A DNA stretch of 64,000 nucleotides from Planctomycetota bacterium. Lineage in GTDB: Bacteria; Planctomycetota; UBA1135; GCA-002686595. The stretch spans positions 62,001 to 126,000 of the forward strand of contig JADJNY010000011.1 of the NCBI GenBank assembly GCA_016714045.1. The letters are read 5' to 3'. The notes beneath the pieces were generated by a model. It did not search any database, had not been told where the DNA came from, and saw only the letters and a list, made by a program, of their open reading frames with translations. Below are positions 53,688-61,163 of this stretch, piece after piece; position 1 is the stretch's first letter, and every line of letters starts with the position of its first letter. Made by a program: the position numbers and the translations under genes.

Positions 53688-55078
53688 ACCAGCGTCGATG
53701 GTGGATCGGCATCGCCGCCGGCGGGTTCCTGTGCGCGGCTGGCCTCGGTGCCCTGATCTGGTACCAGCACAAGAGCATCGATGAGACGAAGGCGGAGGTT
53801 GCGACCCTGCGGGGCAGCATCGACTCGTCGCGCAAGCTCATCGAAGGCACGAGCGCTCTGGAGCGCGAGGTCATCGTGCTGCGCGAACTCTCCGAGGTGA
53901 TGAAGGGGATTCTCCCCGACAACAACGACGTGAACAACCTGGTTCGCACGCTGCAGACGTTCTGCGACGACTCCGGGTTGCGCACGACGAACCTCAAGAA
54001 GAAGACCGAGAACAGCCGCGAGAAGACGGACTTCGAACGCGTCGCCTACACGCTGCAGTTCGAAGGCGACACGTTCCAGTTCCTCAAATTCTTGGACCGT
54101 GTCGAGAGCCACACGCGCTTCATCCGTGTCCCCAACTTCCACGTCTCCACGCAGCAGCGCGGCGGCGGCGGAGACAAGAACGCGGCGCCCACGCACAAGA
54201 TTCAGATCGACGTCGAGACGTTCGTCTACGATCCGAAGAAGGACGAGAAGACGGCCAAGATCGACGGCTACGATCGCAAGCGCGACCTGCTCCTCGGCGA
54301 GATCAACCGTCGCAAGCAGGGGCTCACCGTGGCGAGCTACACCTATCGTGGAGCTCGCGGCCGTCGCGACCCGTTCATCGACCCGCGCGTTCCCGTGAAC
54401 GGCGAGGGCGAAAGCGCGCTCTCCGTGCAGGAGCAGATGGACATCGTCCAGTCCCTGTTCGAGCGCACGCAGGCCGTCCTGGCGAAGTGGGACTCCGTCA
54501 AGAGCGCCGAGAACGTCATCGTCGAGATGATGACGCGCGCGGAGCTCGAGGCCGACCTCGCCAAGCTCGAGGAAGACGTGCGTCGCATCGAGGCCGAGAA
54601 ATCGGTCCGCTATGTGCCGTCCGAACGCCGACTGCACGCCGAGATCGTCGACCCGATCACGGCGCTCCGCTCCGAGCTCTCGGCCAGCGCGGTCACGCGC
54701 GGTCCGAGCGAAGCGCAGCTGAAGCAGATCGAAGAGACGATGCTCAGCCATCAGGAACGAGCCGAGTACAAGCTCATGCTCGAGGCCTTCGGCGTGGTCG
54801 AGCGCGAACTCGCCATCGCCAAGGCCGACCCGCTGCGCAAGCCGCTGGTCGAGCGACTCGAGGAGCTTGCCCACGAGGCGAACACGGTCATCGAGTTCCA
54901 GAAGGTCGAGATGAAGATCACCGGCGTCCTGATCCAGGGCAGCCAGGCCTGCGCGCTGATCAACGGCAAGACGCTGTTCGTCGGCGACATGCTCGACAAC
55001 CAGATCCTCGTCCGGGCGGTGAAGCCCGACGAAGTGGAGTTCGTCTTCCGGGGCGTGATCTTCGCCCGGCAGTTCTGA
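53684..55078 (+). CDS. pilO: Fused type IV pilus proteins PilO and PilP
   Basis: 464 residues from the ATG at 53684. The PilO half has one membrane segment (MNQRRWWIGIAAGGFLCAAG) and coiled coil. The second half begins near GLTVASYTYRGARGRRDPF, where RDPF is the PilP motif, and ends with the beta-rich domain KITGVLIQGSQACALINGK to VEFVFRGVIFARQF, like the PilP domain that binds the secretin. No stop or start lies between them, so I call a natural PilO-PilP fusion. It joins the inner-membrane complex to PilQ. The two-domain reading is inference from motifs. Confidence 0.7.
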   Translation: MNQRRWWIGIAAGGFLCAAGLGALIWYQHKSIDETKAEVATLRGSIDSSRKLIEGTSALEREVIVLRELSEVMKGILPDNNDVNNLVRTLQTFCDDSGLRTTNLKKKTENSREKTDFERVAYTLQFEGDTFQFLKFLDRVESHTRFIRVPNFHVSTQQRGGGGDKNAAPTHKIQIDVETFVYDPKKDEKTAKIDGYDRKRDLLLGEINRRKQGLTVASYTYRGARGRRDPFIDPRVPVNGEGESALSVQEQMDIVQSLFERTQAVLAKWDSVKSAENVIVEMMTRAELEADLAKLEEDVRRIEAEKSVRYVPSERRLHAEIVDPITALRSELSASAVTRGPSEAQLKQIEETMLSHQERAEYKLMLEAFGVVERELAIAKADPLRKPLVERLEELAHEANTVIEFQKVEMKITGVLIQGSQACALINGKTLFVGDMLDNQILVRAVKPDEVEFVFRGVIFARQF

Positions 55079-55119
55079 CCGAAGAGATCGAGACACCCCC
55101 GAAAGCTGGAGAGAAGAAC

Positions 55120-56989
55120 GTGAAGAAGTGGACCTCACTGCTCGTGATTCCCGTGCTCGCGGCCCTGTGCGCCGCGCCCTCCTGGGCGCAGGCGCCCAGC
55201 CTCGACGCCCACGTCAACCTCAGCGTGGCCGAACGCCCGCTCGAGGACGTGATCGCCACCCTGCGCGCGCGCTCGGGGGCGAACATCGTGATCATCAACA
55301 CCCAGGACCCGAACAAGCCGGGTCAGGTGCTCGAGGAACTCGGAAAGCGCAAGGTGACGATTGACCTCGCGGACGTCGGGTGGCGTGACGCGCTCTCCCT
55401 CGTCGCGGAGTCGACGGGGCTCGTGGTCGAGCAGCGCCAAGCGGGCGTGCTCGCCGTGCTCGAGACGCCGCGCTTCACGTACGACATCAAGAACGGCGAC
55501 ATCGTCGAGGTGATCAAGTCGATCGCGGCGATCTCGGGCGCGAACATCGTCCTGTCGCCCGACGTGAAGGGCACGGTCTCCGTGCACTTCAAGGGCGTTC
55601 CGTGGCGCGAAGCGCTCGACGTGGTCGCGAAGACGCGCGGCTACACCGTCGTCGAGGGCAACTACGGTGTCTTGCGCGTCGTCGATCCGAAGACGCTCCA
55701 GGACCAGCTCGAGACGAAGACGTACCAGCTGCGCTTCATCCGTCCGAAGAGCCAGTACAAGCCGCTGATCAAGTCGGAGTTCCTCCAGGCGATCCAGTCG
55801 CAGCAGCAGCAAGGCGGCCAGGGACAGGGCGGACAGGTCGACTACAAGAAGACCTTCACGGCGCTCACCGCGCTGTCCAAGGCGCTCAGCCCGGCCGGCC
55901 AGCTCGACTACATCGACACGCAGAACGTCGTGATCGTCCGCGACACCTCGCAGGTGCACGAGTCGATCAAGGAGATGCTCTCGCGCATCGACGTCGAGCC
56001 CGCGCAGGTTTTCTGCGACGTGAAGTTCGTCAGCACGACGAACGGCGACGTGCTGAACCTCGGCGTCGACTACGGCGACAACGGTCCCTCGATCTCGATG
56101 ACCGGCGGCCAGATCCCGATCACGCTCCCGTTCGACGCCGGCAACGGCGGTTGGGACGACTGGCTGATCGCGAATCCGAACGGCGGCGGCCCCTTTACGG
56201 ATCCGGCGCTCAACGGCGGCAACACGCTGATTCCGGACACGGTGTTCGGCGCGCTGTCCTTCACGAACTGGCAGATGACGCTGCGCCTCCTGCAGCGCGA
56301 CACGAAGACCGAGGTCGTTCAGGCGCCGAAGATCATCGCCCTGGACGGCAGCGACGCGACGATCTTCGTCGGTGAGACGATCCGCTACGCCGAGGCCAAG
56401 TCCGAACAGGGCCAGGCCGGCGGTCTGCAGCTCGTCGTCAGCGAAGCGGCGGGCTCGCCCGTCGAAGTCGGCTTCCAGCTCCTGATCCGTCCCAACATCA
56501 TCCCCGGCACGAGCCGCATGGTGATGGACGTGATCCCGAAGGAGACGAGCCTCTCGGGCGCCGGCAACTCGAACCTCGCTCCGCCGGGCTTCGACGTGTT
56601 CACCGTCGGTTCGGCCGGCGAGTCGGGCTCGATCGCGCTCCCGCGCACGCGCTCGTCGACGATCGTCACGACGATGATGCTCGAGTCGGGTCAGACGGCC
56701 GTCATCGGCGGCCTCTCGGCCGACACGGACACGGAGACGCACTCTGAAGTGCCGGGACTCTCGAAGATCCCGCTCCTCGGCGAGCTCTTCAAGCACGAGT
56801 CGAAGCAGCGCGAGCGCCGCACCCTGCTCGTGTTCATCACGCCGACGATCGTGCACAACAGCGAAGACACGCAGCGCGTGCTCGATCGCGAGCTCGAACG
56901 CCGCAAGCAGGCGGTCAAGGAAGAGCTCGAGAACCTGATCTCCACCGGCTTCGAGAGCGGAAGCCCACCGGCGCCGGTCAGTGACCTGA
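55120..56989 (+). CDS. pilQ: Type IV pilus secretin PilQ (3' end uncertain)
   Basis: About 622 residues. GTG 55120 with GGAGAG 6 bases before it starts a signal peptide (KKWTSLLVIPVLAALCAAPS). STN-like and secretin N domains follow (NLSVAERPLEDVIATLRAR, VTIDLADVGWRDALSLVAES). The secretin core is TEVVQAPKIIALDGSDATIF, GQTAVIGGLSADTD, VPGLSKIPLLGELFKHE and LLVFITPTIV. PilQ forms the outer-membrane pore. The frame passes 57000 into a terminator without a stop, so an indel near 56955-56980 is likely. The first downstream stops are at 56982-56984 and 56987-56989 in the other frames. Confidence 0.85.
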
Positions 56990-57031
56990 AACGTGGGGAA
57001 ACCCCACGGCCTCTCGCCCAGGGCGGAGTCG

Positions 57032-57069
57032 AACGGAGGCCGCCCCGTGCGGCCTCCGTTGTTCGTTTC
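57032..57069 (+). terminator. Intrinsic terminator after pilQ
   Basis: AACGGAGGCCGC at 57032-57043 pairs perfectly with GCGGCCTCCGTT at 57049-57060 around loop CCCGT. GTTCGTTTC follows. It ends the pilM-pilQ transcript and shows that pilQ must stop before it. Confidence 0.85.
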
Positions 57070-57781
57070 GGAGATGCGGCGCGGCGAGCAGGTCGAGACG
57101 GAGATCGGTGCGTCTCGACCTCCGTGAATCGACGTGTCCCAGCCCGAGTTCCCGGGGGCAGGCCGCGGCGCGTGTCCGGACTCCGGCTGCACGCGAGCGG
57201 CGCCACGGGGATCGGCGTCGGTCGGCTCGCGCGCCGTGGGGGCGCTGGTTCGCGTGGCCAGGCCCTTCTTGCGCGACGGACGCCTGGTCGTCCGCTCCTG
57301 CCCGAGCGGCGCCCCGCGGCGCGTTCCCAGCCCGCGCAGAGCGCGCGCTCGTCAGGAAAACCCCGCTTCGGGTTCGACTCGGGCGTGTCGATACGCAATC
57401 CTGTCCCTGCCTGACGCGCCGGCCGGCCGTTCTTCTCGGGCTGCGAGCCCGGGGCGTGCCGCCCCCTCAGGCCTGCGCGCGCGCTTTCGCGATGCGCTCA
57501 GCGCTCCGATCACGGGCGTCCTCCGCGACGCCTCGAACGTTCCGGTTCTGGTGGCGCGCCGCGCTGCTCGGGACCCTTCCCAACGAATTCAACGCCTGCC
57601 CGCCCGGCTTCGCCCGGACGGCGCGCGCGCTCCGCGCTTCGAGGACGCGTCCTCGCACCCATGCGCCCGTGCACTCCGTGCCGGCCGCGCTCGGTGGCGG
57701 AGCTCGGCCGCGCTGTCCACGGAGCGCCTGGAGGCCGGCGTCCGCATGCAGGGGCGACACCCCTGCGCAAGGCACATTGAC
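57070..57781 (+). other. Long G/C-rich gap before RNase E/G, no gene supported
   Basis: About 710 bases. All three + frames are open for long stretches but none has family-like sequence. No tRNA, tmRNA or RNase P RNA core motifs were seen. It may hold a long 5' leader of the RNase E/G gene, as is common for that autoregulated gene, but nothing directly shows this. Confidence 0.4.
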
Positions 57782-60523
57782 ATGACGGTTGAACTCCCCT
57801 CGGACGCCTCCGGGCGTCCCGACGCGGGCACGTTCGCGAAGCGCACCTCACACGGGCTCGCGCTTCCGCACCTCCCTGGTTCTCTTTTTCCTCGGACCGG
57901 CTCCTGGACCGGTCCTGGCGCTCCGCCGCGCGCGAGCTCTGATCGCCGCGCCCGCGACGAGGGCGACCCCGACGCCGAACTCGCCGGCGCCGGCACTCCA
58001 GGTGACGTCGAAGCCGAGCCCGGCGCCGAGGGCCCTGCTCGCAAGCGTCGGCGCGGGACGCGCGGTGGCCGCCGTCGTCGGCGCGCCGGCGAGGGCGCCC
58101 CGGAAGGCGCTGCGGAGGCCGCGCCGCTGCAGGTCGACGCGGAGCTCGCGCCGGCGGTGGACGAACTCCCGGGCGAGGAAGAATTCATGAGCGATCCGGT
58201 GCCGCCGGCCCCGCGCGTTGCGCGGGAAGGGGCCGTGCACCACGAGATCGACGAGGCGCTCCCGGAGGGTGACGAAGCCCAGCTCACCGACGAGGTGGGC
58301 TTCGGTGAGGGCGGTGCTGCGGGTGGGGGACGGAAGCGCCGCCGCCGCGGACGGCGCGGAGGTCGCGGACGGCGTCGCTCGGGAGCCGAGGGCGCTGGTG
58401 GCGTCGAGGGCGACGCCGGACCGACGCACGCGAGCGAAGTCGCCGGCGGCGATCTCGTCGACGAAGAGGCGCGGCTGGAAGCGCCGCGTCGCGGCCGCGG
58501 ACGCGGCGCGGTTCCCGCGCCCGCCGCTGTGACCGCGGTGGAGGAGGACGAGGACCTCGCTCCCGCCGACGACGACGCGCCGGAGGGCGGCGTGCTGCGC
58601 GCCGACGGTGGTCGCGACCGGCGGAAGAAGCGCCGTCGGCGCGGTTCGCGCGGCGGTCGCAAGCAGCGCCGCGACGTGGATGCGCCGGTCGAGGTCGAGG
58701 CGATCCCCGGCGAGACCGAAGACGACCTTCCGGAGCGCGCCCCCGAGCCCGTCCAGGCTGCCCCCGCGGAGCCGCGCGGCGGGCGGCCCGATCGCTCGCG
58801 TCGCCGCAAGGGCGCGCGGGTCAGCGAGGACGAGGACGAGGAGCCGCTCCCGAAGATGGAGCCGGCGCGCAAGGCGCTGATCCTCGTCAACGCCTCGGAT
58901 CCCGAGGAGAAGCGCGTCGCTGTTGTCGAGGACGGTCAGATCGCCGACTTCCAGATGACCGTGCGCACCGAGAACTCGGTCGTGAACGACATCTACCGCG
59001 GGCGCGTGGTGAACCTCGAACCCGCCGTCGGCGCGGCGTTCGTCGACTTCGGCCAAGGGCGCAACGGCTTCCTCCACACCTCGGACGTGCTCTCGGCGTA
59101 CGGGGACAAGGACTGGTCGCTCGACAAGCTCCTCACGACGACGATCGACCCCGACGAGTGGGACTCGAACTCGAGTCAGCCGCACGTCGGCGCCGAGGTG
59201 GGGGACGAGGAGGCCGCGGCGAAGAAGAAGCCGCAGCGGGGCAAGGACCACCGCCGTTTCCGCGCGCGTCCGCGCCTGCCGATCACCGACCTGCTCAAGA
59301 AGGGCGAGATGGTCGTCGTGCAGGTCACGAAGGACGCGATCGGCGACAAGGGGCCGACGCTCACGACCTACATCTCGATCCCGGGGCGCTACCTCGTGCT
59401 CATGCCGTCGATGTCCCGCACCGGCGTCTCGCGCAAGATCGAGGACGAGAAGGAGCGTCGCCGCCTGAAGAAGATCCTCGCGCAGCTCGAGATCCCGCCC
59501 GGCATGGGCGTGATCGTGCGCACCGCGGGCGTCGGGCACAGCAAGGCCGACCTGAAGCGCGACCTCGACTACCTGAAGGGCGCGTGGGAGACCTTCGCGA
59601 AGCGCCTGCGCCACGGACACGGGCCGGCGCCGCTCTACCAGGAGTCGGACATCGCGATCCGCACCGTGCGCGACCTCTTCACGCCGGGCACCGAGGCCGT
59701 CGTCTGCGACGACCCGACCGTGCACCAGCAGATCGAGGAGTTCACGCAGAAGCTGATGCCGGAAGCGCTCGACCGCGTGAAGCTCTACACGGGGCCGAAG
59801 CCGCTCTTCCACTCGTACGGGATCGAGTCGGACTTCGAGAAGATCTTCTCGCGGCGCATCGACCTGCCCTCGGGCGGCTCGATCGTGTTCGACCAGGCGG
59901 AGGCGCTCGTCGCGATCGACGTCAACTCGGGCCGCACGCGCAGCGACGGCTTCGACTTCGAGGAGATCGCGCTCAAGACGAACCTCGAGGCGGCGCCCGA
60001 GATCGCGCGGCAGGTGCGCCTGCGCGACCTCGGCGGCATCATCGTCGTCGACTTTATCGACATGATGAAGATGTCGAACATCAAGTCGGTCGAGCGTGCG
60101 TTCAAGGCCGCGCTCGACACGGACCGCGCGCGCAACAAGATCGGCCGCATCTCGCAGTTCGGCCTGCTCGAGCTCACGCGCCAGCGCCTCGGGCCCGGCA
60201 TGAACAAGAAGGTGTTCACGCCGTGCCACCGCTGCCGCGGCACGGGCCGGATCCGCACCGTCGAGTCGCGCGCCGCCGCGATCCTGCGGCGCCTCGGTTC
60301 GGCGATGACGCTGAAGGGCTTCACCACCGTCGAGGTGCGCGCGCATCCGGAGGTCGTGCGCTACCTGCGCGAGCTGTGCAGCGAGTACTTGCGCGCGCTC
60401 GAGTATCGCTTCGAGCGCGAGATCAAGCTGAACGAGGTCCCCGACCAGGTCGAGGACAGCGTGCTGCGCTACCTGCGCGCGGACGGCCGCGAGGTCCGTC
60501 CGGGCGGACGACGCAAGCGCTGA
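57782..60523 (+). CDS. rng: Ribonuclease E/G with Arg/Gly-rich N-terminal extension
   Basis: 913 residues from the ATG at 57782, though the true start is uncertain. The catalytic half begins about residue 365 and holds an S1 domain at about 398-530 (VVNDIYRGRVVNLEPAVGAA). The catalytic Asp residues are in AIDVNSGR (Asp713) and VVDFIDMM (Asp757). The zinc-link is CHRCRGTG (815-818). The spacings 44 and 58 match E. coli RNase E. The first roughly 360 residues are disordered, with three basic RG-rich blocks near 87, 184 and 280 separated by acidic linkers. It cleaves mRNA and processes rRNA. Confidence 0.92.
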   Translation: MTVELPSDASGRPDAGTFAKRTSHGLALPHLPGSLFPRTGSWTGPGAPPRASSDRRARDEGDPDAELAGAGTPGDVEAEPGAEGPARKRRRGTRGGRRRRRAGEGAPEGAAEAAPLQVDAELAPAVDELPGEEEFMSDPVPPAPRVAREGAVHHEIDEALPEGDEAQLTDEVGFGEGGAAGGGRKRRRRGRRGGRGRRRSGAEGAGGVEGDAGPTHASEVAGGDLVDEEARLEAPRRGRGRGAVPAPAAVTAVEEDEDLAPADDDAPEGGVLRADGGRDRRKKRRRRGSRGGRKQRRDVDAPVEVEAIPGETEDDLPERAPEPVQAAPAEPRGGRPDRSRRRKGARVSEDEDEEPLPKMEPARKALILVNASDPEEKRVAVVEDGQIADFQMTVRTENSVVNDIYRGRVVNLEPAVGAAFVDFGQGRNGFLHTSDVLSAYGDKDWSLDKLLTTTIDPDEWDSNSSQPHVGAEVGDEEAAAKKKPQRGKDHRRFRARPRLPITDLLKKGEMVVVQVTKDAIGDKGPTLTTYISIPGRYLVLMPSMSRTGVSRKIEDEKERRRLKKILAQLEIPPGMGVIVRTAGVGHSKADLKRDLDYLKGAWETFAKRLRHGHGPAPLYQESDIAIRTVRDLFTPGTEAVVCDDPTVHQQIEEFTQKLMPEALDRVKLYTGPKPLFHSYGIESDFEKIFSRRIDLPSGGSIVFDQAEALVAIDVNSGRTRSDGFDFEEIALKTNLEAAPEIARQVRLRDLGGIIVVDFIDMMKMSNIKSVERAFKAALDTDRARNKIGRISQFGLLELTRQRLGPGMNKKVFTPCHRCRGTGRIRTVESRAAAILRRLGSAMTLKGFTTVEVRAHPEVVRYLRELCSEYLRALEYRFEREIKLNEVPDQVEDSVLRYLRADGREVRPGGRRKR

Positions 60524-60552
60524 ACGGACGAGCGGTCTCGGACCGCAGACGA

Positions 60553-60595
60553 GCGCGCTCCTCCATTCCGTGGGGGAGCGCGCCGTTTCGTTTCC
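60553..60595 (+). terminator. Intrinsic terminator after RNase E/G
   Basis: GCGCGCTCC at 60553-60561 pairs with GGAGCGCGC at 60575-60583. GTTTCGTTTCC follows at 60585-60595. It lies 29 bases after the stop. Confidence 0.8.
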
Positions 60596-61114
60596 GGTGG
60601 ACGTTCACCGCGCACGAACGACGCGGTCCGCATTCAGAGCGGGGATGCGAGGCGCTCCACCGTCGGCGCGAAGCGGGCTGAGCGACTCCTTCCGCACGTG
60701 CTCGCGCCGCGCGCACACGTTCACCGTCTCGCCCGCTCGCTGCTGGGCGACCCCTTTCGAGAGTTTCCGCGCGCCGTACACCATCTCACCGTGCCCCGCG
60801 CTCGAAGCTGAGAGCTCATCGAACCCCGCACGAGCCCGGACCGCCCTCCGGTCCTGGCTCGTGCGGGGCCGTGATGCTGAGCACGCGTGTGTTCCGTTGC
60901 GTCCCTCCGCCCTGGATCGGCCCCTCTGGCCATGGCGCTCCCGACCGACGCGCCGCCCACGCCTCGCTCGCTCCCCGCTCGCCCTTCCGCGCCCGCACCT
61001 ACGCTGCCCCAACCGCGCTCGCGCCCCCCTCTCGCTCTCGCTCGCGGAGTCCACCACGCCAACCTGACGACTCCACGTCTGGCCCCCCTCCGCGCGCATC
61101 CCGCTCCAACGACA
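60596..61114. other. Convergent gap with a long perfect hairpin, no gene seen
   Basis: About 520 bases between convergent transcripts. No supported gene. At 60824-60836 CCCCGCACGAGCC pairs perfectly with GGCTCGTGCGGGG at 60856-60868. Inside it, after one mismatch, GGACCG at 60838-60843 pairs with CGGTCC at 60849-60854 around loop CCCTC. No U-tract follows on either side. The role is unknown. Confidence 0.5.
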
Positions 61115-61140
61115 CCGGGCCGCCCCGAAGGACGGCCCGG
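61115..61140 (-). terminator. Terminator of the leftward Ig-like gene
   Basis: On the minus strand an 11-bp stem CCGGGCCGTCC/GGGCGGCCCGG closes on a TTCG tetraloop and is followed by TGTCGTT. It lies 23 bases beyond the stop of the leftward gene. The U-tract is weak but the stem and tetraloop are strong. Confidence 0.65.
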
Positions 61141-61163
61141 TCGATGCGCGCGTGTGTGTCAGC

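Noticed and set aside
52955..55078. A PilN-PilO fusion
   Set aside because: The linker between them is unlike either family. A +1 shift restores a natural PilN tail with a TGA that overlaps the PilO ATG by 4 bases.
57108..57785. Possible gene of 225 codons before RNase E/G
   Set aside because: Arg/Ala/Pro-rich sequence with no family motif. All three frames are open here because of base composition.
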